From Ecdyonurus torrentis (taxonomy: Eukaryota; Arthropoda; Insecta; Ephemeroptera; Heptageniidae): DNA of 64,000 nt. How positions within the stretch are numbered: position 1 is the stretch's first letter; every line of letters starts with the position of its first letter. A model generated the notes under the pieces. The model was given only the letters and a program-made list of their open reading frames with translations. It was not told the DNA's origin and did not search any database. Shown here piece after piece: positions 1-11,805 of this stretch. The stretch spans positions 48,106,530 through 48,170,529 of the forward strand of contig OX439128.1 in NCBI GenBank assembly GCA_949318235.1, in the 5' to 3' direction. A program made the position numbers and the translations under genes.

Positions 1-123
1 GGCATGTAATCCTGCAATTATTATGTATTAAATTACAGCATTTCTTCATTTTTAACAAGATCAACACTTAATGTTGTTAAACTAATTTATTTTTCCTCAT
101 ATTGTCTTAAAACATTAACGTAC

Positions 124-3100
124 CAGTAACTTGTTGTAAAGTGCCTGTAGTTTATTTTGAGGATTCTCTAATGTACCACAATGAGTACACAACTCAGCAG
201 TTAGCTTGAGAATCTCCAATGTTGTATCTGGTCCATCCTCTGGTTTTGGAAGCTCACCTAACACAGGTAGCACTTCCTCACACATAAATGCCACAAAGCG
301 AGTGGACTCTACCTTAGACTGAAACATTAGACGTACAAATAAATAAATAGTATTATGATGTATCAAGAGAATGATAGAGGGCAACTTACAGAAAAATAAG
401 GTAGAGCATGACGAGTACAAGCAATCAATCTGTCTACATTCTCTGGCTCTGGAGTTCCAAAAGGTTGGTCAAGTTCTGCTTGTTCTGCAACTAGGTTAAC
501 TAATTCTGTATGGCCAGAGATAGAACTACCAAGACGAGTTTCTCCCAACACAGACATCAACAAACGAAACTCGTCTGCTGTTACATCCTATACACAGAAA
601 CACACATATTTTTATTATCTTGAAATTAAAATATTATATATTTATTAATGTCTTACCTGGAGTACTTTTTTAGTCTCAGCAATGACAAGATCTTCTGCAT
701 CTTTTGAAATAATCTCTGAACCTAGCAGTTTGTACTTATTAGCAAGAAACTTGATGGAACGATCTCTCACAATATCTTCTCCGGTCAGAATTTGGTTGAA
801 TAATCCAGCCAATGTACCTGTGTATATTTTTTTTTATTAGGCCTATGTATTAAAAAAAAAAAAAACTACATACAGACACATTGAATTGAAAATTTAATCA
901 ATTTAATGAAACATGAAAATTCTCCCAAGTTGTAAATAGGACATAACTAGATAAAATGTATAGATAGATAATTAGATGTAAATAGCAAACAGATTATATA
1001 GATAGAAAGGTTAGCCCTATGATAATAGCATTCAGAGCTCTGAGCCTCCAAAGAAGAATTCTCCTTAGATATGCATTAAAGTTCATAGCTGCGCGATAGC
1101 GGACGAAGCATGATTGGCGGTCACAGCTTTGTTTATATCGCATCGTCAAATCAGGGCCGCTGAGCTCAGGCGTAGCTTTAGCATGGCAGAAAGCGCACTC
1201 AAATTCTAAGACTTAGCACAAAGACCGCAGCGAACGCTACCCTAGCCTCTCTTTATAAAATAACTCTATGGTAAATACTGTAGATGCTGTAATATATATA
1301 TATATATTTTTTTTTAAGCAGAGATTTATTTTTAAATTCTATAATTTGATTAGATCAAATAGATTTCTGGTAACAGGGCAAATTTATCTCATAGAACTTC
1401 ATAGAACTCATAGTTACATCCCACATTTTCTCAGATATGACAAAGCTATTTGATCTCATTGATTTTATAGTAAAAATAAAAAATCTTGGTGCATCTACAT
1501 TAGAAAATTGATCTCTCGTTCCATTATTTATTTATAAATTAGAGAATTTTACATTCATTACATTTTCAATCTAGCATGCTCTAATCTTTGCACATACTAT
1601 ATTTATTAATTTTTAATTATCATATATAAAAAAAAAATTGTACAGTAATGGACTAATAAAGGAACAACTGTTTTGAGGCCGACTACAAGCGATTTCGCTC
1701 ACATCCGCTTCTGTTTCTACTTACTACGCATGCACAGTATGTCGAAACGACAGTGGATGTGACCAAAATTGCTTATAAATGGCCTCAAAACAGTTGTTCC
1801 TTTATTAGTCAATATAATATACACTTATACAATAAAATTTTGAAGGTTACTAAAATGCAGCATTAACTCAAAGTAAACATTGGAATCTTACCTCTTGCTT
1901 CATGCTTGAACAATGACATTAAAGCATTGTAGACAATGCTGAGTTCTCCTGAGTCATCAACTTGAAGCAGCTGAGCCAAAATATCAGCAATCTTTTTTGT
2001 GAACTCTTTATTTTCACGACAGAAATTGGGTAAGTCACGGACAGCTTGCTTACGAATCTACAAAAATGGGAAAGAAAAAAATCCATATTATTTACAAAAA
2101 TAATAAAATGTACCGGTAACTGTGCATAAAAATATTTAACTTTTTAATATCTAATCATTTTATATTCATTTATAATATAAACTTGCAGTCCTTTTTTTTC
2201 TTTTTTTTTTTTTTTTTTTCTTTTCTTTTTTATATATATATAGGCTTATATATATATTATAAAATATCACCAACATTTATCAACTAGAAACATAATTACT
2301 ACTGTACATATTTCTGTCATATAAAGTAATGTCATGATATGTACTGGCACAATCATACAAGCAATGTATTATGCTTTTTGTTATAATTTTTATTTTATAC
2401 AGCATCAGTTATAAAAGTATGATAAAGACTTACCAAAATATCTTCATCTTCACAGAGGTCAAACTGGCTCTCAATAGAACGATCAATTAGATTGGGGAAG
2501 TGCTTGAAGAATCTTGGAATAAACTGTGATGCAAGACGTTTTTCTCTGTCGGAGCCCTTCACAGCTTCCAACAAGCTTACATATTCTTCTTCATACTAGA
2601 AAAATAGGTTTCATTAGAGATGCAATTACGTATGTATAAATTGTAAACTCAGAGTAGAAGAAGAGGAAGCATTGCACTTCAGAAACACCATGCACACAAA
2701 ATGTCAACGTTTTAATGGTACGAAAGGGGTGAGGGTAGATATTAATTTAATCATGTCTTTATACCTGAGAATAAAATAAACTTGATTGACCACAATGAAT
2801 TACCTAGTACCGTATATGTTCAATCATTCCTTTAAAACCATACAGAGACTATATTTTATGTATATTTGGGTGGGGGAGGGGTTAGAGGAGGAGAATGATG
2901 AAAATACTTAGGGAAGATGTTCAAAAACGAATTAAGACACACTACACCCCTATTCAGCTAACTGAACCATGGGCCAACTTTCAACTACCTCTTGAACTCA
3001 GGTAAGGCCCTACCTTCTACAATGTTAAGTGAGTCAGCATCTATAATTATGCCAGCTTTACCTTTTCCTTATGTACATATGGATTGGGTAACCCTAATAT

Positions 3101-4344
3101 TCAAAGAATTTTTTAACATTGCGAGCACCATAAGGTTCAATGTATTTTAAATAACACTTCCTCACTCTCATTTGTGGCTCATTGCTCAGGCCCTGGATAG
3201 GTCTATGAACTGCTAACAAACTTCTATGAGGTTGCATGGATGTGGTTACTGTATGTACCTTCGGCACAAAGTTTGGAAACACACAAATAGGTGATGAGCG
3301 TAGAGATGAAGTAATGACCCGACCAAGAGGGTGACCCAATACCATACTATAATCACAGTTTGTGTCACACAAATTTTAGAGGACAACAAAAAAGCAAACT
3401 TTTAGCTTTAGCAGTGAAATGTAGTAAAATACTACTACTGTACATATATAGATATGACAGGTAGAAGTGTTCAAGAACTAGTATTGCTTCATGGTTCTGC
3501 TGATAGAATGCACAGCTACATATGTATGTATAGGTATGTACAGTACATATAATATTGATAGAGGGTTCAAGGGATGGATGGAACTGAGGGGGAAACTTAC
3601 AGAAGGGACTTATATGGCTAGGGGTGATCATAATAGGAAATACAATAGAATGGTAAGAAAATTTATTGATCAGAAGATCAGAAGATTTGTTATACTAATC
3701 ATTAAGCATGCAAAGTATATATGTACATATGTATATTAATAATAATAATAATTAACGGCTTTTATTGGGCGAAATCAGGCGTACAACCTCTCATTTAACC
3801 CAACTGTTTTACAGTACAGTCAGTTACAAATTACAATACAACATTCATCTCTATGTAGAGGTCGGTGAAGGACTGGAATGGACTGCCAATGAACTTGGTA
3901 AACAGTGATACATACTTATAACTTATAACTATACATAAGTCATTTAGTGGGAATTTGAAAAAATTATTGTGGGGAAACAGTGAGTCACCGCAGCTGGGTC
4001 TGCATTTGTTCACGTTGCATCTGAATGTTCATAAGTACCGGTATGTATGTACATACATATTATGTATGATCACACTGATAGAATTTTACCTTACATATTG
4101 CCTTATTACATACATTAATATCTTGCTTTCGTACATATTACAAGGAATTTATTTACCACAATGCTTCAAATAAATGCATGGTCTCTGTACATACAACTAA
4201 AGTGAGATACCTAGAAACATTGGTGGGGTTGCAATGATCGTAAGATGTTATGATTAACCTAAATTTTACCTGGGTAATTTTATCTCCAGCAGTTGAAAGT
4301 ACATCATAAATTTGGTACAGTTTATCAATGTTATCTACAGCCAT
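124..4344 (-). CDS. API5: Apoptosis inhibitor 5, N-terminal part (gene runs off the left edge)
   Basis: Six minus-strand exons: 4270-4344, 2434-2595, 1892-2057, 657-817, 390-587 and 124-318, all with GT-AG borders and consistent phase, giving about 319 residues. The product aligns end to end with metazoan API5/AAC-11 (about 520 aa). It starts MAVDNIDKLYQIYDVLS and contains the HEAT/ARM stretches REKRLASQFIPRFFKHFP, DLCEDEDI, LVAEQAELDQPF and VESTRFVAFMCEEVLP. API5 is a nuclear HEAT/ARM-repeat scaffold that blocks E2F1- and Acinus-linked apoptosis and binds FGF2. The C-terminal half, with the leucine-zipper-like region and nuclear signal, lies beyond base 1: exon 6 ends in a good donor (GTACGT) at 123. 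I chose ATG 4344 because family members begin there; an in-frame ATG 11 codons upstream is possible. The gene is divergent from RIC8. Confidence 0.95.
876..1600. repeat. Degenerate inverted element sharing arms with the hammerhead family
   Basis: The left end (TTGAATTGAAAATT near 880) and right end (ATTTTCAATCTAGCATGCTC near 1563-1582) are imperfect inverted copies of the outer arm of the palindrome at 7888-8837, which has the words GAGCACGTTGAATTGAAAAT and AAAATTCTCTAATT. The middle contains an unrelated GC-richer insert. It lies in API5 intron 3. No ribozyme core is visible. Confidence 0.45.
1651..1810. mobile_element. 160 bp MITE with 30 bp terminal inverted repeats
   Basis: Starts GACTAATAAAGGAACAACTG and ends with its reverse complement; TIRs are about 30 bp and near perfect, and inner arms pair more loosely. 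A diverged relative sits in HELQ intron 7 (43765-43936). Non-coding. API5 intron 3. Confidence 0.8.
3079..3341. mobile_element. ~263 bp MITE ending GGGTGACCCAAT (copy 1)
   Basis: Ends are ATTGGGTAACCC and GGGTGACCCAAT, short terminal inverted repeats. The body is homologous, in opposite orientation, to 12945-13195 in RIC8 intron 10 (shared words AATGAGCC, AAATGAGAGTG, AGACCTA). In API5 intron 1. Confidence 0.65.
3850..4060 (+). pseudogene. LINE (CR1/jockey-type) ORF2 C-terminal remnant
   Basis: The plus strand reads SVKDWNGLPMNLVNSDTYL and, in a nearby frame, GNLKKLLWGNS. This is the pattern at the C-terminus of non-LTR reverse transcriptases (V-x-WN-x-LP...V...FK..L...W). Stops and frame changes show it is dead. 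A TATG-rich tail follows. In API5 intron 1. Confidence 0.55.
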
Positions 4345-4707
4345 TGCTTGTCGTTGAAGGCAACGAATTAAACACACAAAACTACAGAAATGGAAGGCAA
4401 TTTAATTTTAGGAATTATAACCGGGTGACGCACCGTGTTGTTAGACCTATTCCTTGTTCTGTAATCAATGAAATTGAAACTGGAATTAAAAAGTTAAACT
4501 TTTGATCATGTGACTAGTTCTCATTGGTTAAATTATTTAAAAATACACTTTGCCGCTTTTTTAAATTCCAGTTCCATTTGTTTACGTTCCGGTTTGCATA
4601 AACAAAACAACAACATCTAGAAAATCGGGAGGTCTTTCTCAATTTTTAGTTTTAAATTTTAATCTAATTATAAACAGCGAGTGCATAGAAATACTTCATT
4701 AACTATA
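4345..4707. promoter_or_regulatory. Bidirectional promoter between API5 and RIC8
   Basis: Only 363 bp separate the two start codons, so both genes probably share this spacer. It holds an inverted CCAAT box (ATTGG, 4523-4527), an E-box-like CATGTGAC (4507-4514) and an ETS-like CCGGAAC on the minus strand (within 4586-4594). No TATA box is clear. Transcription starts cannot be placed from sequence alone. The 5'UTRs of both genes must lie inside, so real regulatory space is smaller still. Confidence 0.6.
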
Positions 4708-7700
4708 ATGGAAGATAGTGATATTTTACTTGTAAACGCGGGCACACCGGAGGAAGTTTCCAAAACTCTGCAAGACTACACCGAAAAAGTAGGCGTGTAT
4801 TTTTTTTATCATAATAATTTTTTCATTTAAATATGTATATTGTATTACATATTATGTATGTATGTATAAAATGTGCTTTATATACATATATTTGTAAGCT
4901 TTTTTTTTTTTTTTAATTTTTTATTATTAAAGTTCATTTGTCATTTTCTTGATAAAAAGGTGTTGTAATAAAATGTCATTGACTCGATGTTTTTACGTTT
5001 CAGTTCAACCAAACCTTCGTTTTTGTTGATTTGAACAAAGGAGATAAACGAAGACGTTTTTGGGAAGCAATTTTCAAAAGGTTGAATGACCCATGTTATT
5101 CCACTTGCCATTTGACATGTCTTTGCACCATCCGATTGCTCAGGTAATTATGCTGCTACAGAATATAGTTAGTGTGTTATATTCACCCAGAGTCCCCTCC
5201 ACCTTAAGAGTCCCCTCTGTATTCACCTATTCATATTATCATGCATATATCTACTGTTTTTTTGTGAAATTAACAATGCACACATTTGTCATTTTTTGTT
5301 TCAGTCGTGACAAAACAGGCCTAGATGAATTGGTGCAAGAGGACTGGATTGATACGTTATTACACCTGAGTGGATTGTTTCCACGGGAAGCTTCAGAGAT
5401 AAATTTGCCATCACCAAATTACGAAGGTAGCTGACCAGTTCCCTTATAGGGTTCAAAGACAACATTTTTTTTTTTTTATATTTTGCAATTTTTTACTTAT
5501 GAATGAATTCTCAAATATCTGTAATCCATAAAGCCTAGCACAGCAGTCCTTTCTAAGCGATTTTCTTAGCGCAGCGATAAAGTTTGGACCATGCTAACTT
5601 TATAGACGCTATCACAGGGGTGGGATAAGAATTGTGCTAAGAAACGACCGCTGTCGTGCGCTTTAGTGACAGAATTATTGAAATTTAGCAAATTAATATT
5701 TTAATTGATAAGCCATAGACCGCATAAAACCACATGTGCTTTTTAATGAATAAACACAAAATGGGATCTTCAAAACTGATAACAATTTTTACCAGAATGT
5801 TAATGTAGCCCCACGAGAGAGCGTGAAAAAACTGTAAAGTATGCAATTTGTGTGAAAATTCATGTTTATGACGTCACAAACATGCAAAAATTAGTATGAA
5901 AATGATATGCGGGTTGCATAAATCGAATTTTCTAATCTCTGCTACGTGGCTACTCTTGGGTTTTGAGACAAACTAAAGTCATTTATGTAAATCCCATCTA
6001 GTGTTTTGTGATATAAATGCTTATGTTTTTCTCCGGTCTATTCCTATATACTTTCTTTATTGTCATTTGTCATCTATAATTGCTTCTGTTAATTTTATCT
6101 TTATAAATAGTATTTTGGTCTTTTGTTTCAGTTATGGCAGAGTCTCAAAAATGCATGAGTAATCTACTATTTAATAGTTCCGTTGTTCAGGCTTTTTGTA
6201 GTAAAAATTTCTGTGTGGAAAGTATACTCTTAAGATTAAGAACGTATAAAGATCCGGAAATACCACATTCTATCAAATACTATGATATGAAAATTCTGTT
6301 TCTCTTAACTGCATTCTGTTCAGAATTAAGGTGAGACTTTTTAAGATATATAAACAAATTTAATTCAGTATACACTTTAATTTTTTTAACATTGATATTT
6401 CTATATAATGTTTCTAATACAGACCCAGACTGAAAGAAGAGCTTCATGGATTGACATATCTTATGGAGACTCTAGCTTTGATCCTGAAGCAAGCAGCTGG
6501 CATCACAGAAGAAGAAGCTGAGCCTACAACACCTGGTCATGGCATTCTCACTCTCACTGTAAGCTTTCATTTGTCACGTCTCTATTTTTTTGAAGAACAG
6601 GGTCTAATATTAATTTATTTTTAGGCTGATCAACACAGCTTGATATGTGAAATATTGAAAGTTGTTTTTAACTTGACTGTGGGTGCTGAACAAGAGCCAG
6701 ATGAGGAGGAAGAAGCTCATTTCTTACGTTTAGTTCCACTATTACGTCAACTGCTTGTATGTCACTCGGAAGCTCCAGTAGCTAAAGATGAGCTGCAAAG
6801 GTATGCATTTGTTATTAAATTTGTATTATAAGATAAATTAAGGAAATTAAAGCATCATGGTTGGATAACTTTGATAAAATGAAATGAAAAGGACAGAGGA
6901 AACCAGCAAAGGCCTTATCATAATGAAACAATGTCCTTTATTTCAGTGATGAAGAAAACAAAATACGTAACCAAACTGTAAAGTATCATTCACATGGAGT
7001 GAAAATACAGCGTCCGTCAACGGATATTGACGGTTACTCGAATTTGTGTAAAAAATTCACATTACTGCGCATGCGTGGGAAAACTGACGGAAACTGACGG
7101 ATTGAGCTGCCCTAATATAAACATATCGCCCCTTTCACATGCGTTATTGTTGATGGATACTGATGGATGGAGCTGCGCTTATGTAAACAAATGCAACCGT
7201 TCACATGCATCCGTCAGTACCTGTCATTTTGAAGGATAGCGACAGGTAGAAAAATTGGGTGTTGCTAGCTTTGCCTGTCAGTATCCGTCAGTTTTAAAAC
7301 CATGTGAAAGTTTTTTTTTTTTTTTCATTATGTAAACAAGTTGCAACAATACTTTTCAACTTTGTTTATCCGTCAACGAACGTTAAATTTACGCGTCATG
7401 TGAATGATACTTAAGGCATGTCTTCCCAATGTTAAAGCCCTTGCTGTTTTCCTGTTAATGTTGATTTCCTTTTAATTTTATCAAAACTGAATGATACATT
7501 TTACAATTGATTTCTTTAAAATGTTTAAAAAAATTTTTTCCTATTTTAGCCACACTATCAATTTACTTATGACCATACCAGGTAAATGTTACGCTGACTT
7601 AATGCCACCAGTCTCCTCGCCTGAACAAACCCAGTTTGAAGGACGGGAAATGCAAGCTCTTGATGAACTCATAAAATTTCTTCATAGGAGACTTCAAGAA

Positions 7701-10700
7701 GGAAACCCTGTAAGTAATCCTAAATATTATTAACCTTTAAATTAATTTCTAAAATTTACAAATGTAATTTTGAAAGATTTTTGCTAGTGCCAGAAATACT
7801 GTACACACTTTTTTTTATGCAGTCCCCCCCCCCCCTTATAATTTTGGCATTAGAAAGACTTTTTATAATTAGTAATAATAATAATATGCGTATTAGGAAA
7901 AAACCATCGCGGTTAGTATTAATTTAAGTTTAAAAAAAAAATATTTAGAAAATAGTTGGTATAGATTAGAGCACGTTGAATTGAAAATTAATAAAACGCA
8001 AAAATTCTCTAATTTAAATAGTAAATTGGGACTAGGGATCAAATATTCTAGCTTGAGCTAGTTAAATAGTAGACGTTAAAGGGATGGATGTATAGTGTCA
8101 AAATAAAATACGATGTGCCTAGCATCTCACGTTCTCACACTACATCAAAGACACAACATTATAAAACAGCATCAGACTTACTCTTTGCCTTAGACCGGTT
8201 TCGTCCTTTACCTAGGACTCATCAGTAAGGCTCGGCAGAGAGCTCTGTACAGCTAGAGATGGCTCACACCACATCTGCTAACTGACTGAGCTGAGGAAGC
8301 AAGTGGCAGTCGCGTTTTTATACGCGATGCCCCCGCAGCTGCACGCGCTGATTGGTTAAAATCGCGCGCGCAAACTCGGCTTGCTGTTTGCGCGCGCGAT
8401 TTTAACCAATCAGCGCGTGCAGCTGCGGGGGCATCGCGTATAAAAACGCGACTGCCACTTGCTTCCTCAGCTCAGTCAGTTAGCAGATGTGGTGTGAGCT
8501 ATCTCTAGCTGTACAGAGCTCTCTGCCGAGCCTTACTGATGAGTCCTAGGTAAAGGGCGAAACCGGTCTAAGGCAAAGAGTAAGTCTGATGCTGTTTTAT
8601 AATGTTGTGTCTTTGACGTAGTGTGAGAACGTGAGATGCTAGGCACATCGTATTTTATTTTGACACTATACATCCATCCCTTTAACGTCTACTATTTAAC
8701 TCGCTCAAGCTAGAATATTTGATCCCTAGTCCCAATTTACTATTTAAATTAGAGAATTTTCGCGTTTTATTAATTTTCAATTCAACGTGCTCTAATCTCT
8801 ACCAACTATTTTCTAAATATTTTTTTTTAACTTAAATTAATAATACTAATATAGTAAAAATCACAGTGTGATGGCTGATGCGATAGAAAAATGGATAGAT
8901 TATGATTTCAGAGTGTACAAATACATCCCACTCCTTAATCTTCCATTCCCCAATTTGTCATATCTATTTATGAGATAGATATGAGATAGATATCTAGATA
9001 TGAGATGTGAAAAAAAAAATGTGGTGTAGTGGTTAGCGTGCTCGTTTGGCACGATGGAGGTTCAGCGTTTGTTACCAAGCCGGGTTGGCCTTGAAAGGCC
9101 AGCTTGTAAGAGCGGTGGTTAGAACGGTGAAGTTTCAGTGTGTTTCAATGAGTACGTTTCCGCTGCAATGCGTGGGTTGACCAGGCAGTTTGACCACCTC
9201 TCATCCATAGTGGCGGGTGCTGCCGTCGTAAGATTTTGTAGTCCGAGCTGCACAGGTCTGGAATTAGGAGCCCAGAGGAGTGTGGTATTAAGGGTAGAGC
9301 CTGTGGTCTGGTAAGCCACAGATCATTGTAAGCCCTCTTACTAGAAAGGATTCGTCCTGGCCTACCCCGAAAGGGATTATGGCGTCATGATATGTATGTA
9401 TGTGTATGTATAAAAATTGTATTCCTATACATTTATTTGTTATTTCTACTTTTTTTTTTTTTTTTTTTTTATTTATTTTTTTTATTTTTTTTTTTTTTAG
9501 GATGCTGTAGCAAATGCACAGATTGGCCTGGAACGTCTCTGCCCAGTTCTAACTGTACTAGCTCAGGGTTCACTAGTTCAGCGTCCAATGAGAAAGCATT
9601 TACGATGCAATGTTTTGCCACCTTTACGTGATGTTCATCATCGTCCAGAGGAAGGTTCAGAACTTCGAAACTCATTATGTCGTCTTCTCACGTCACCTGT
9701 CACTCAAGTCCGCGATCTGGCTGCAGATTTTCTCTTCATTCTTTGCAAAGAGAGTGGTAAGAACTTTTAAATTTCAGTTAAAGTGTGGTCAGTAATTTGC
9801 ACTTTAGTTAGTTTCTATCTAAGTTAATAATAACTCCCTCCCCCCTAATTTGATTATCATTACAATTTTTATTTCAAACTTTTCTTTTGACTTACAGTGG
9901 CTCGTATGGTAAAGTACACTGGATATGGAAATTGTGCTGGTCTTCTAGCAAACAGAGGACTCATGCTTGGAGGGCGTGGCAATAAAGGGCATTACTCATC
10001 AGAAAGTGAAGACAGTGACACAGAAGAATACAAGCAAAATCGAGCCCAGTATGTGCATTTTATTATTACTTAATCAATTTAACTTATAGGCATAGAACAC
10101 CTGAACAAAAAAGTTGTGTAATATCCTAACAAACCTGAAAATCAACGTTGATTTGTCCAGAGTTATTGATTTCTAATTTATTTTCTATTCACAAAATGGC
10201 ACGAGTGGTCAATAACGTCACAGTTCGCCTGGTCCACTCGCGCGTAAAACAAGCGAGCTGTGACGTCAAGGACCGCTCACGCCATTTTGTGAATGGAAAA
10301 TAAATTAGAAATCAATGACTCCGGCCAAATCAACATTGATTTTCAGGTTTGTTAGGATATTACACAACTTTTTTGTTCAAGGTGTTCTACGCCTTTATTA
10401 TGTCCAATTATCATTTTCAACGTATTTGTAAATTTTTAGTTTCTATTAACTGTAGGCCTAATCAAAACTCTATATTTACATTCTTTCTCCAGGATCAATC
10501 CCATCATTGGATGTTTTGAAGCTCCTCGTCCAAATCCAATGGAAAATATGTCAGAAGAACAACAAGAGTATGAAGCAATGAAGCTAGTTAAAATGATGGA
10601 TAAACTAACAAGGTATCTAAAGTATAAACTATAGACTAAAACTAAAAGGATAAGGTAGAGGAAACCAGCAATGATATTCCCATACCATCTTGCAAGCACT

Positions 10701-11764
10701 GAGCTAATATACACATTGATAGTTTTGGTACACTACTTTTAGAGAAATGGAGTATGTGTGCTATTTCACAGTTTCTCTCGATGTATGAAAAGGTTTACAA
10801 AGGAGGCAACACACATAGAGTGTTTCTTTAGGAGTGTTTTGCCAAAAGCTATCAATGTGTTTATTATCTCTGCTAGCAATTAACATTTTCTTTGAACATC
10901 TTTCCACTTTAGTATGCAGGGTCGGCCTGGGATTAAAAGGCCCGGTCCGCGCGATTAGAAAAGGGCCCGCGAATGGTGGGACCGAGGCCCCCCAAAACAG
11001 CGCCGCAGGCAAAAAAAAATTTGAGGCCACGCCCCCTTTTCAGTCGGAATTTACTTAAAATACTTACAATTTTTTATGAGATTTTTATGCAAGCAAACTA
11101 CAAGTAAAATTATTATACTGTTTTTAAATGAGCTAATGAGGAAGGTGAATTTTTTTTAACCCCAACTTTTTATGACATTTTTGAAAAGAGCGTTAAAAAA
11201 TTTTGAGGCGCTATTTTTTCTTAGAACGATTAGAGCATGGGAAGTATTTTTAATTAATTTTTGAAAATCGACCTAAAAAGACTGTGACGTCATCAATCGG
11301 GCATTTATTTCGGAAAGTATTGACCGTAGAAGCCTCAGAGTAGCCAGTTTTTTGAAATCCTGAGGACGAGCTGATTTCATTAAACTGGTTACTGAACCTC
11401 GAATGATTAGTATTTGCCGAGAAAAAAGTTGATTGATGACGTCACAGGCTTTTTAGGCCGATTTTCAAAAATTAATTAAAAATACTTCGCATGCTCCAAT
11501 CGGTCGTCCTAAGAAAAATAGGGCCTCAAAAGTTTTTAAAGCTCTTTCCAAAAATATCATAAACTCAACAAAAAATTTTCAATTCACCTTCCTCATTGAC
11601 CGCACTAGAGTTCACTAGGGGTGCGATTTTTTTAAAAATTAAAAGCGGATAGAATTTTAGGATTGAATGTAATTTCTTGGCGTCTTTTGAAAGAAAAAGA
11701 AAATTTATCAGTCTGAAATTGTCCTTTTATTTATTTCTTTTTCTTCTTCTTCTTCTTCTTCTTC

Positions 11765-11805
<41 letters not shown>

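Larger units (their letters stand above)
7888..8837 (-). mobile_element. Palindromic ribozyme retroelement P1 (two intact hammerheads)
   Basis: Near-perfect inverted arms, 7924-8375 and 8386-8837, separated by a 10 nt loop; symmetry centre 8380.5. The left arm runs 36 nt further (7888-7923) into a tail whose minus-strand reading contains AACCGCGATGGTTTTTTCCT and ends near TAATACGC. Flanked by TAATAATAATAATAT (7873-7887) and TAATAATACTAATAT (8838-8852), a 15 bp duplication with one mismatch. Each arm has, going outward from the CpG-rich centre, a TATA box, TCAGT initiators, a type I hammerhead ribozyme and ~270 bp of AT-rich body. No ORF, so non-autonomous. By tail orientation the element reads 5'-3' on the minus strand. 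Located in RIC8 intron 7. Related to Penelope-like/retrozyme elements by ribozyme type and variable duplication; the exact family is inferred. Confidence 0.88.

Noticed and set aside
3094..3372. 92-codon minus-strand ORF
   Set aside because: It coincides with a MITE that has a second, stop-ridden copy at 12945-13195; no protein family is recognised.
4377..4377. Upstream in-frame ATG of API5
   Set aside because: It would add 11 residues (MCLIRCLQRQA) absent from the family; the downstream ATG matches the conserved N terminus.
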